Program-made: the position numbers and the translations under genes
NCBI GenBank assembly: GCA_003024985.2
Contig: PXIH01S0045587.1
Origin: Euperipatoides rowelli
Lineage: Eukaryota; Onychophora; Udeonychophora; Euonychophora; Peripatopsidae
Length of the DNA: 15,257 bases
Direction: 5' to 3' (one strand)
Shown: piece after piece, positions 1 to 8,139 of the stretch
How positions within the stretch are numbered: the first letter of the stretch is position 1
How the letters are laid out: the number at the start of each line of letters is the position of its first letter
Notes under the pieces: generated by a model
What the model was told of the DNA's origin: nothing
Databases searched by the model: none
The model's input: only the letters and a program-made list of their open reading frames with translations

Positions 1-1837
1 GGGAGGGATAGAGGAGGGAGATAATCCCGTTGCAGCTACGTATAGGCCTACTGATTGCAGATTTTCTCAAACTCACCCCCCCCCCTGACAGTACACCACC
101 AATTATCTTAAACAATGATGTACAAACTATCATGCACAATTGTCAAAGAGCTAAGCTAAAGGAAACCATTCTTTAATCTACAGAATTGACAATCTAAGGG
201 TTAATTTAATATATCAAACATCAAAATGAAAGAATTAGAGGGTGGAATATTTGGATATTTTTTACTAAAACATATCTTGGGGTTAAAACATTGTCTAGGG
301 CTTAAAACATTAATCAAATTAATTTTGTTAAAACTTTATTATAAAAGTTATTTTATTATATACACAAGGATTGAATTTAGAATGTATGTGATTAATATTC
401 CGATTATTTTTTTTAGGGAGATGATCATTTTACAATGGTAATTTTCTTTGTGTCTTGCAAGATCCCTCTTATAAAAAAATATATTTTTAGTGCAATTTAT
501 TATTTATCAAATATTTTTTCCTTTACAAATTTGTACAGATTTTTTTCAAGAAATAAAATTTCTGTGTTTAATGTGAACAGACCCATTCAGATGTCTAGAA
601 AGAAATTTAATATACCTGTAAGAAGATTTCTAAGTTGTATTTTGAATACAAAACCTATGCAAGTTATGATAAATAATTATTCCAATCAATTATATTAAAA
701 TGTGAATTCAAGATGGGGAGAGATAACATGGATCTGTATATAGAAACTTTATTTTTAATTGTCCCTCCCATACTGGATAAAATTTTATTCTATTCTTCTT
801 CAGTTGTGCCAGGTAACTAATAAATTTATGATTGTAATTTTAAATGTACAGTGTAATGTATCTAATTTTGTTTTCTTTGTTTAGGTTTAAACATTAGTGG
901 TAACCAATGAGTAGTTAACATGCTTAAGCATATGTTCTGGATATAATTTCTCTGCTGATGTCTGTAAAATATGGGAACTCTTTTTTTTAAAAATATATTA
1001 CAGATTTTGATTAAAGCTCCAGTTAGCTTTGGCTGTTTCCACAATATGCAACAATATAGATGAAATGAAAATTGTCTGAATTTTGCACTACTAAATTTGA
1101 ACTTAGGATCGATAAGAGTTAATGGGATGACACCGTTTTGTAGTAAAGCCAGTTGCTATTACATAATGTGTTATCAATAATTTAGGTTTATGTTAGATAC
1201 ACAGCGAATATAAATCACTCGTATTTGTTTTGTTTTTTAATTTGTGCGTTAATTTTACCTATATTTGATGAATATTACAATAGGGTAAAATTTTTGATTA
1301 TTTTCATAACAATAATTTATTAAGTGTAGTTCTGCTCTCTTAGGGAATGAATGTGTGGAATAGGCCTTTGCTCTCAAATAATTAAAATAAAGGAATGAAA
1401 ATAAACTTTGATGATGAATAAAAATTGAATTGTTTTTTCCTGAGAAGAATTATTATCCTGCTTTATAGAACTTTAAATCATTAAATTTAATTGCCGATTG
1501 TAAAGATGGATGAGCACTGACGTCACTGCATGAAGGAAATACTTTTTATGCCCGGAGGCAAGGCGTTGGATTTTTTAACAAACCTGTGGAGCGAAACTTA
1601 AATTGAATAAATTTAGACTTTTGATAAATAAATCATTTTATCTTCCAAATTTAATAATTTAAGAACTAAATTTAACTTTTAAATAAATAACTTTTTGCCA
1701 TAGTATTATTGAAATAAAAGACATTTTAAAATCAACAAAAATTAATAGCTGAAGCTGTCAATCTGCATTTACTGTAAATGAACACTACGTAAAATAATGA
1801 GTTTAACCAGCAAATCAAAGTTTAGTAACACTACTGA
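1..1837. other. AT-rich DNA with no recognised gene
   Basis: No frame here has recognisable protein content. The two longest Met-initiated plus-strand frames (226-441 and 435-698) encode mostly I, F, Y, K and L with no motif, as expected of chance frames in A/T-rich DNA. Small items are a run of 10 C at 76-85, TAGGCCTA at 43-50, an isolated TGACGTCA (CRE-type palindrome) at 1518-1525 and several AATAAA words. A weak acceptor-donor pair at about 800-810 encloses only a few bases and is not called. Confidence 0.6.
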
Positions 1838-2053
1838 TCTAATTTTCTAAAGGATAAAAATAAATATTCAAGGCGAGAGAAGAGTTGTCTCAAGTCCGAC
1901 GGAAAAACACCACCAACAACTGAAAGGGGAGCCCAAGTCATTAGTTTAAATCACTCTTTCGCTAGCGAAATCGAGAAAAAGTTAAGGATGATGCAGAAGG
2001 CCGCCTACATAAAGTTCAACATCATGCAGAAGTTGAGTAGTAGTCCTCAGTGA
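1838..2053 (+). other. Unrecognised 71-codon open frame ending at TGA, possible terminal exon
   Basis: The frame is open from just after a TGA at 1835-1837 to the TGA at 2051-2053. The block is less A/T-rich than its surroundings. The encoded peptide is basic, with a central stretch reading SEIEKKLRMMQKAAYIKFN; the first in-frame Met pair is at 1988. An AATAAA lies 50 bases downstream (2104-2109), as expected if this were the 3' end of a gene. A perfect 14-bp palindrome, TTTCGCTAGCGAAA, lies inside at 1957-1970. I do not recognise a family. A second plus frame across 1970-2040 is also free of stops for a short distance, so the frame is uncertain and this may be non-coding. Confidence 0.2.
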
Positions 2054-2103
2054 AACGTTTCCCGATTATAAAATTGCAACAGAAAACATGTTTTATTTTA
2101 TTG

Positions 2104-2109
2104 AATAAA
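2104..2109 (+). promoter_or_regulatory. Candidate polyadenylation signal AATAAA
   Basis: AATAAA occurs 50 bases after the stop of the plus-strand frame at 1838-2053. In A/T-rich DNA this hexamer is common, so its only support is its position. Confidence 0.2.
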
Positions 2110-2174
2110 GTATACTTGCTCATCTTTGCATATTTTTTCAAATTTTATTAACCTGATTTTTTAACTCTCAACAG

Positions 2175-2309
2175 AAAAACTCTGCAGCGATGGGTGTAAT
2201 TTGCCATGGCCATCAAGAGGAAACATACCTTTTAATGTCCGACATCAATGTATTATTGATGAATATTTGAGGACTTTATGTTGCAATATTGTCATGAAAG
2301 CAACTAAAG
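2175..2309 (+). CDS. Candidate internal exon of an unrecognised protein
   Basis: A pyrimidine-rich acceptor (ctctcaacag, ending at 2174) and a near-consensus donor (AAAG|GTACGTG, intron from 2310) bound 135 bases. One frame is open across the whole block: 44 full codons entered and left in phase 1. The peptide begins KLCSDGCNLPWPSRGNIPFN and is rich in Cys, with balanced composition unlike random A/T-rich translation. The other two plus frames contain stops. I cannot name a family and see no partner exon nearby with confidence. It lies on the strand opposite AMDHD2 and about 650 bases beyond the AMDHD2 stop, so it would belong to a different, convergent gene. A fossil transposon exon is an alternative. 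Confidence 0.4.
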
Positions 2310-2925
2310 GTACGTGCATTTCACATTTTATTCATTCCTATACTGTATATATATAGAGGAGTTCTGAGGAGAAAAATAATTTAATAGAAACTTAGGTGCA
2401 ATATTGTAATTTACTGAGCTACTAATTTTTAAAAAAATAATCTATACTCATAGTTTACAAGGAAAGCAATGAAGGGAAGATTAAAGAATTTCAGGCCAAA
2501 AAGGATTTCTTTTCTTAATGTGACATTTATTATTAAATATCAATGGTCACATTAAGGACTGAAAGTAAACAGTGTGCCATCTTATCCTTTCCACGGCAAA
2601 TCAATATAATGAATTACAAATAATAATTAAACAGTATTCGTTATAATATACTGTCTATATAATATGTACTATACACTGTAAAATGAATAGGCCACAGTAT
2701 ATATGTATAATGCATACAGTATGTATTTATTTAATATACTGTAGCTTTGATCATTTTCATATATTAAATCAATAAAATGCATTATAAAATCAATAAATAT
2801 TAATACATAGCACTTGTCTGTTATGAGAGAATAAGAAGTTGCAATCAATAGTCAGTTGGATTTCATAAAAATCAACAATTGCCATGTGTGCATACAGACA
2901 AATGTACAGTATAAGGAAATTTTAA
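2310..2925. other. AT-rich spacer, no gene seen
   Basis: This is low-complexity A/T DNA with several TACTGTA/TACAGTA words (2341, 2715, 2737, 2905). It would be the intron or flank to the right of the candidate exon at 2175-2309 and the 3' flank of the minus-strand AMDHD2 gene. No protein-like frame is visible on either strand. Confidence 0.6.
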
Positions 2926-2931
2926 TTTATT
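2926..2931 (-). promoter_or_regulatory. Candidate AMDHD2 polyadenylation signal
   Basis: On the minus strand AATAAA occurs 29 bases after the AMDHD2 stop codon at 2960-2962, implying a very short 3' UTR if it is used. Further AATAAA words follow downstream on the same strand, so the real site may be later. Confidence 0.3.
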
Positions 2932-2959
2932 TTATATCCTGATAAAAGAAAAAAATATG

Positions 2960-3216
2960 TTATATATGATGCTGACCATCACCTGAACCTCTAGATAGTG
3001 CTGGTTTTTCAACTATAGTTATATCGTAAGGAATAACATCAGGATTTTCATAGACACACTTTCCTGCTATAAAAGTAGAAAGTACATTCAAGTTATCGTC
3101 AAGCATTACAAAATCTGCATCTGTATTAAAATCTAGGGAGCCCTTTCTGTTAGAAATCCCAAGACCTTGAGCAGGATGAAGACTAGCTGATTCTAAAGCC
3201 TCAACTTGAGTGCATT
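2960..3216 (-). CDS. AMDHD2: AMDHD2 terminal exon with stop codon
   Basis: It follows the acceptor tttatattttcag (intron 3217-7728, 4512 bases) and runs 257 bases to TAA at 2960-2962. It contains the family signature [16 protein letters not shown], then [19 protein letters not shown] and [10 protein letters not shown], which match the C-terminal beta-strand end of NagA-type deacetylases. About 25 further residues, ending GSGDGQHHI, extend past the usual end of the family and have no recognisable motif. Confidence 0.93.
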
Positions 3217-6200
3217 CTGAAAATATAAATAGTACACATTACAATTACAAAATGTGTCAAAAATTTATACATTCAATTATATACATAAAAAAACATTCAT
3301 GTAAACATTAACTTAATTTTACATATATTTTTTTTGCAGTAACTAAGCAAATCAAATACAATAAGAAAATTAAAAAATATTTGAAAACAAAACAGAAATT
3401 ATCTTTTAAGTTATAAAAATAAGAATGGTGAAAGCAATGTACTATAATGCTAATAAATATGATTTATCTTTACTATATAAAACTACTCATTTTAAATTAG
3501 ACTGTATTTCAATGCCAAGCTTTGCCAAATCTCACAACATCCAAGGCAATGCAGCAGGGAAACCAAAAACAAATGCTACCAGGTTTTGTTACCACTGACA
3601 GCCATAATTGCCATCAGCCCATTCAAGAAAAATGCACTATTGAAAAATTAATTTTCTTCAATACATTCTTTATTTTGTTCTGCAAATCAACTAAAATCTC
3701 TATTTCATTATAAAATATCTCGTATTCATAATTTCTAGTTTTTAATTTAGAGAAAATTATATAATAATACAGAGGTAGGTTATGATAATCTTGAGAAAAG
3801 TCAATGCTATTTTCCAATATGAGCAGAGTTTCTGAATGCATTATTTCTATGATTACATGAACAAACCAAAACTGTAAAAGTTTAAAAAATACACAATTTT
3901 AAATAATTAAATTAATATTGCTACTATTGTGTTTTCTTTTTTTTTTTTGCCTTGAGCATTAAAATTGCCGTCTAAAAGTGGCTTACCTCATGGCATTTGC
4001 ATTGAATAAGCTGGTGAATGTTGCAATCCCTACAATGTTATATATCTAAATGCAGTACCACATGTAGCCATTAATGAGTTTTAGAGGAGATAAACTTTCT
4101 AACTCCTTCAATGTCTCCCCATTTATTGATTATGATTAATTTTTATCCTTGTGTATTCACTCTAAAAAATTTTCCTCTTGTTTCATCATCTTGCTTATAG
4201 CATTTTTTTGTATACATATTCTGCATATTAAATCTATGTATATTTTTCAACATATTACACTTATTGTAATAGGCTTTGCCATCAAGTAAGAATAAATAAA
4301 TAAATTTAATTTTATGAATACCTGCTCGAAAAAGAAAGCAACCCAAACCATATCATAATGATTCTCACAACGTGATATTGAAACAAACTACAACTTAACT
4401 TTTCTATTTTGAACTAAAGCTGATTTTGTATTTTATTTCAGTGAGGCAATTATTTAATTTTTAAAGGATTTTGTAATATTTATAAGATAGCTAAATAAAT
4501 AATTGGACAATTTATTATTTGCTAATTAATTAAAGTTTAAACTTTCAGTGCATAAAAAGCAGTAATATTTAAATCTAAACAATATGTACAGTACATAAAA
4601 AGCTAAATAAATAATTAAATCTAAAATGTATAGTACAAAAACAACAAAAGAAATATAAATAATGCCTCAATTCATTTAGGCACATTCCTTCTGATCACCA
4701 TTGCTGTCATGAAAAAAAAAGTTAATCTTAATGTTATTTTGCTAGTATATCTAATCTACATTGTGTACCTATAATTGTAGTTGGCATTTGAATTTAGTAA
4801 TGTAATAAAAGTATTTATCAACAAAACTTTGAAGTTAATAATTTATTTTTATGATGGCATACCATTAGGCTACTTATAAATGGTGATGTTAGCTATTAAA
4901 AGAAACAGCATTTGCATGCCCCAAAGGATAAACTTTTTTTTTTTTCAATGTGAATCTGTAATCAGTGGCTTCGTAATATACAAAGAACACTGGTTGCGGA
5001 TTAGGTATTGCTTTTTGCTGGTGAGAGCAAGAGCTAATGCTTAACCTGATTATGAGTTTGCAATCAGATTTCACATAATCCCCCCCCCCCCCACAAAACA
5101 TGACTATCTTTTTAGATTACTCATATCTGTTTTTAGACTACTCATATCATTTTTTAAGTAGTATTTTAATCCCCCTATAACATTACCAAATAATGAGCCA
5201 ATATTTGCCATTAAGGCTGCATTTTGATCTTGGGGGGGGGGGGGATTAATTATTTGGGTATCATTACTGTTTTTACCAGTGCTAGATTCGTCACCAGATT
5301 CTACTCTAGCCTTTTTATTTTTTGGAGAATCTGAGTCCGAATCTGCAAAATATTGTTGAGAGTTGAAAAAAAAAAAGGTTCCTGTGATTTTTCATCACAG
5401 TTTGAGGTTAGTATATATTGTTTTTGTCTAATGTTAATATATTTTCTTGGTCAATGATGGCATTATTATCGCCATTTTCTGTCATATCTTATAGTGTAAT
5501 GTCTGAATCTTTATTATCACTTTGTAATGCCATCTTTGTATTTACTGCAGACATTTTTATAATTTCTTTTTTTGTTGAGATTTAAAAATATATTCTTTTG
5601 AGTTTATTTTTTAAAAAAATATTAAAAAAAAAGTAATCCAAAATTACCAAATTTAAATAATTTGTAAGATACCTAAATAATATTTAATATTTCATCAAAC
5701 AAACCCAAGTGTGCATATATGACATAAAAATAAAACAACAACAACAAAAAAATATTGTAATATTTGATCGTGTCTTCCTTCACAAATAAATTTCACTTCT
5801 TCTTTTAACCAAAAAAAAAATTGTAATTTCTTGAGAGAGAACAAACAAATAAAACAAAAAAATATGGAGATTTCTTCTCCTTTTTTATTCTAGCCCTCTC
5901 ATGCCCGGCTATACCTTGACTATCTTTTTTACTTTTTTAAGCCGATCTGCTCCAACATGTAATCAGTGGCTTCGTAATGTACAAAGAACACTGGTTGCGG
6001 ATTAGGGATTGCTTCTTGCTGGTGAGAGCAAGAACCAATGCCTAACCTGATTATGAGTTTGCAGTCAGATTTCAGAGAATCCCCTGAAATCTGACTGCAA
6101 ACTCATGAGATAGTCAGAAATGGCAACCAAGCATGAAGAAAGACTAAGGCAAATAGTTATCTTCATAATGTAGCCTATTTGGACAGATTGTGACAAAATA

Positions 6201-8139
6201 TGGATAAGGGCAATAGCCCAACAATGATAATAGTAATATTCTGGTTGTAAGTTTGAGTGCTCCCCCTAACTATGGAAAAAGTTATTTGTGTGGCAGTAAT
6301 AATGATTATGGTAATGTTCAGCTTAGCCTAGGGCTTTTGTGGAACAGGGTACCTTGAGTTGGAGAACCTGTGGCTGCTTTTGAGACATGAGCTGTAGGTA
6401 ACTTGTCTGCTGCTGCTGCTGATCCTCTAGCTGTAAGTCTGAACAATACTTCCTGCTGGTTCTTACTGGATTGTTTTCCGCCCAAGCATGGGCTAACAGG
6501 AGATAAGCAATCCTGGCTTATCTATATCACTAATTGCACTGGCGCAAAGATAATGATCAGGGACGATGTCCTGGCTGAAACCTCCTGAGCTCTTCTTTTT
6601 ATAGTATTTGCCTGCATTCCTGAAGGATTCAGGTTGCAGGCAAATAACAAAGAGCTCACTGTCATTGGCTCATTGCAGTTCTTAGTAGCCTATTGGCAGT
6701 AAGGCTGAGTTTCTTTGTAGGTAGGCCCATTAGCTCACAATACGGTCCGTGCAGACTAAGCTTATGTTAGTGAGTTATTGAAGTCAGTCTTTATGCCAGC
6801 AACGACTAAAGACTGGAAGCAAGAGGTGACAAAAACATTGTTTCTCATTTGAAGTTAGTAATGTCTTTATTACTGACCACACATATTATGATAGTTTGTG
6901 ATTATTATGAGTTAGTTAGGGTAGCACTAGGGGTCTTAGCATACATTATTGTAATAATACACTGTACATAATATTATTAGTATGTATACTGCATATACAG
7001 TATACTGTAACATAACCAATAGCTGTCAGCCATATTATCATAATTATTACTAGTAATACATAAGCATATCAGAGATATTTGTGAAAGAACTGTTGCTAAT
7101 ATAAGGCTTGTAAGATGGCAGAATTGGATTTCTATTTGAGATGCAATTTGGGCATATTACAAATCTGTCATAAACACTCAAAGTTATTGAAACAAAAATA
7201 AGTATTAAAAATGGCTCCACTTAGTTTGTATCAAAGAAGAATATTGGAAACTAATAATTTGATACCGATAAAAATTTGAATAAATAAAATTATTAGTTTA
7301 GGCCTATTGTATTTCCAAACATGTAATAATTTGAGACCTCCAATCATTAACTAATTATTTTTTTTAGTTTTTATAAACATTTCATTGTACTGTAAACCCA
7401 GGGACTATTCTGAAATTTTTTATAACTGATCCAACTTTTAATTTATTTCCAGTTTAACAAAATTAAATAGGACGTAGGTGTGAAAGTATTGACAAAAAAA
7501 TTGTAATTTGAACATAGGAAGGGGAGCAAGCACAGAAATTTTGAACATGCCAATAGGAAATAAGGGAAGGGGAAAAATTTCATTGTGGATGGGAGTCACT
7601 TCTTACCCAATATCACTGTCAACCAATACTGAATTTTAAATATTAGTCCTTTATCAAATACAAAGTTTAGAATAGGTCCAAGATAAAAAAATATATTTTT
7701 AAAACCAAACACTAAAATGTTTAATTACCTGTAGCTTCATAAAAGTATTTAATACATTTGTTCATGGTAGCAATGCTAGAAAAGATAAAAAAAAAATATA
7801 ATGTATATACTAGCATTACTTTAATTTATATAAAGTAACAATCTATCAAAAAAAAAAAATTCTTTAAAAACTTCAATTTCTTTTTCTGGTTTCGTAATCA
7901 AGGTATTAAATACTCAATCCTTATTCAAACATTAACTCATGTTAAGTGTTAATATAACTTGCCCACATAGTGACATTTTAATAATAAAGAAAGTTACATA
8001 AAGAAATACCTTCCACACAATATTTCCGTACCAGCCAATACAGCTCTATTATCCTTAATTTCAATGTCTTTAGAACCAATATGGTGTACACCAGTAGGCA
8101 GTCCCATAGCTGAAATGGCATCAGTGATCAACACTAATC
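2960..8139 (-). CDS. AMDHD2: N-acetylglucosamine-6-phosphate deacetylase, C-terminal part (three spliced exons)
   Basis: The product removes the acetyl group from GlcNAc-6-phosphate, giving glucosamine-6-phosphate and acetate (amidohydrolase superfamily, NagA family, cytosolic amino-sugar catabolism). Exons join as 8010-8139, 7729-7775, 2960-3216. All junctions are GT-AG and the phases agree (enter phase 1, then 2, then 1). The spliced frame gives about 142 residues. It opens with [16 protein letters not shown], which holds the catalytic Asp of the family TDA motif, then [14 protein letters not shown], then the terminal signature [14 protein letters not shown] and the strand [13 protein letters not shown]. 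The family is usually about 400 residues, so the metal-binding N-terminal two thirds is missing. I found no upstream exon (expected THLFNAM and IADG motifs) between 8140 and the right edge. The final ~25 residues after the usual family end look like a lineage-specific tail. Family assignment is very secure; the symbol is by homology. Confidence 0.93.
4957..5083. repeat. 127-bp direct repeat, copy 1
   Basis: This copy aligns to 5958-6084 over 127 bases with no gap and 9 mismatches (about 93% identity), in the same orientation, starting TGTAATCAGTGGCTTCG and ending AATCCCC. On the minus strand both copies stay open over about 40 codons and share the peptides SDCKLIIRL and NPQPVFFV. Of the nine differences, two are synonymous and the rest change residues, so selection on a protein is not shown. 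It sits directly after a 13-G tract on the minus strand and downstream of the frame at 5104-5554. Confidence 0.85.
5076..5092. repeat. TAAT-C13 arm of a perfect inverted repeat
   Basis: TAAT followed by 13 C is the exact reverse complement of 5232-5248 (13 G then ATTA). The pair encloses the last 42 codons of the broken frame at 5104-5554. Confidence 0.8.
5104..5554 (-). pseudogene. Broken frame for an acidic, lysine-rich, coiled-coil-like protein (possible mobile-element ORF)
   Basis: An ATG at 5552-5554 opens a frame reading [18 protein letters not shown], with one in-frame TAA (a CAA-type position) and then a frame change near 5425. After an 11-T run the frame continues as 80 clean codons to TAG at 5104-5106. 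These begin with the acidic and basic stretch [21 protein letters not shown] Pro run made by the 13-C tract follows, then a hydrophobic helix ([17 protein letters not shown]) and a heptad-like end ([17 protein letters not shown]). The layout recalls small nucleic-acid-binding ORF1 or gag-like proteins of retroelements, but I recognise no family. Direct repeats flank it on both sides. Confidence 0.45.
5232..5248. repeat. G13-ATTA arm of a perfect inverted repeat
   Basis: This is the partner of 5076-5092. On the minus strand the tract encodes four Pro codons in frame. Both homopolymers are prone to length error in sequencing and replication. Confidence 0.8.
5958..6084. repeat. 127-bp direct repeat, copy 2
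   Basis: This is the second copy of the 4957-5083 repeat, offset by 1001 bases. On the minus strand it lies upstream of the frame at 5104-5554, so the two copies flank that frame in direct orientation. The last 23 bases before AGAATCCC form one arm of a perfect hairpin with the following sequence. A 9-bp inverted pair, TGACTATCT (5917-5925) and AGATAGTCA (6108-6116), brackets this copy. Confidence 0.85.
6053..6106. repeat. Perfect 23-bp hairpin with 8-base loop
   Basis: Arm 6053-6075 starts ATGAGTTTGCAGTCAG and pairs perfectly with 6084-6106 around the loop AGAATCCC (6076-6083). The left arm belongs to direct-repeat copy 2, so the right arm is a fold-back duplication of the repeat's end. This snap-back structure is absent from copy 1. 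Confidence 0.9.
6318..6521 (-). other. 67-codon open frame without start, composition protein-like
   Basis: The minus strand is open from after TAG at 6522-6524 to TGA at 6318-6320. The peptide includes [20 protein letters not shown] and ends in a Ser/Thr/Pro-rich stretch; the Ala run comes from a (CTG)5 microsatellite at 6407-6421. No Met starts it and no domain is recognised. It lies in a GC-richer island (about 6240-6840) within the AMDHD2 intron. An exon remnant, a transposon fragment or chance are all possible. Confidence 0.2.
6407..6421. repeat. (CTG)5 microsatellite
   Basis: Five perfect CTG units occur in the GC-richer intronic island. Confidence 0.9.
6587..6657. repeat. 71-bp imperfect palindrome bounded by GAGCTC
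   Basis: Nested complementary blocks run GAGCTCTT / AAAGAGCTC at the ends, then TATTTGCCTGCA (6605-6616) / TGCAGGCAAATA (6635-6646), then CCTGAA (6619-6624) / TTCAGG (6628-6633) around a GGA loop. The inner stem of 18 paired bases is interrupted by only a few unpaired bases. Such a fold could be a MITE remnant or a structured RNA; neither is shown. Confidence 0.8.
6785..6815. repeat. 9-bp stem with 13-base loop
   Basis: CAGTCTTTA (6785-6793) and TAAAGACTG (6807-6815) are exact reverse complements. The structure is a short hairpin at the right end of the GC-richer island and may be chance. Confidence 0.5.
7729..7775 (-). CDS. AMDHD2: AMDHD2 penultimate exon (47 bases)
   Basis: This short exon follows an acceptor reading ttatcttttctag (intron 7776-8009, 234 bases) and ends at the donor ACAG|GTAATTAA. 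Its first base completes the Ser codon split by the previous intron. It then encodes [15 protein letters not shown], the helix that follows the conserved GS in this family, and it leaves the first base of a Glu codon. Exact phase agreement on both sides is the main evidence. Confidence 0.9.
8010..8139 (-). CDS. AMDHD2: AMDHD2 exon carrying the catalytic TDA motif
   Basis: The 130-base exon lies between an acceptor (aaaccaattag, intron ending at 8140) and a donor (GGAAG|GTATTTC, intron from 8009). It enters in phase 1 with two bases completing a Gly codon, encodes 42 full codons, and leaves two bases (AG) of a Ser codon. The peptide [19 protein letters not shown] carries the catalytic Asp; LAGTEILCG is the conserved loop that follows. 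The acceptor's pyrimidine tract is poor, but the reading frame fits the family up to the junction. Confidence 0.9.

Larger units (their letters stand above)
3217..7728 (-). other. AMDHD2: Large AMDHD2 intron
   Basis: Donor GTAATTAA (from 7728) and acceptor ATATTTTCAG (to 3217) bound 4512 bases that hold several repeat-like structures annotated separately (4957-6116, 6587-6657, 6785-6815). From 3217 to 4950 there is only A/T-rich DNA, a 12-base T run at 3937-3948 and scattered chance frames such as 3522-3713 and 4143-4346. From 6840 to 7728 it is again A/T-rich, with a 14-bp palindrome TACAGTATACTGTA at 6996-7009. Confidence 0.85.

Noticed and set aside
226-698. Two overlapping plus-strand frames of 71 and 87 codons
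   Set aside because: Composition is only I/F/Y/K/L/N-rich with no motif; expected by chance in such A/T-rich DNA.
1518-1525. TGACGTCA as a functional CRE
   Set aside because: A single 8-mer with no promoter, start or transcript context nearby.
3522-3841. Overlapping frames on both strands (63 and 72 codons)
   Set aside because: Inside the AMDHD2 intron, no motif, and opposing frames shadow each other.
3985-4030. Minus-strand peptide [10 protein letters not shown] resembling the AMDHD2 THLFNAM motif
   Set aside because: It lies between the last two AMDHD2 exons, downstream of where that motif must be, has no further family residues and is followed by a stop; likely coincidence.
4889-5101. 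70-codon minus frame as an independent gene
   Set aside because: Most of it is the translation of direct-repeat copy 1 plus homopolymer tracts; treated as repeat sequence.
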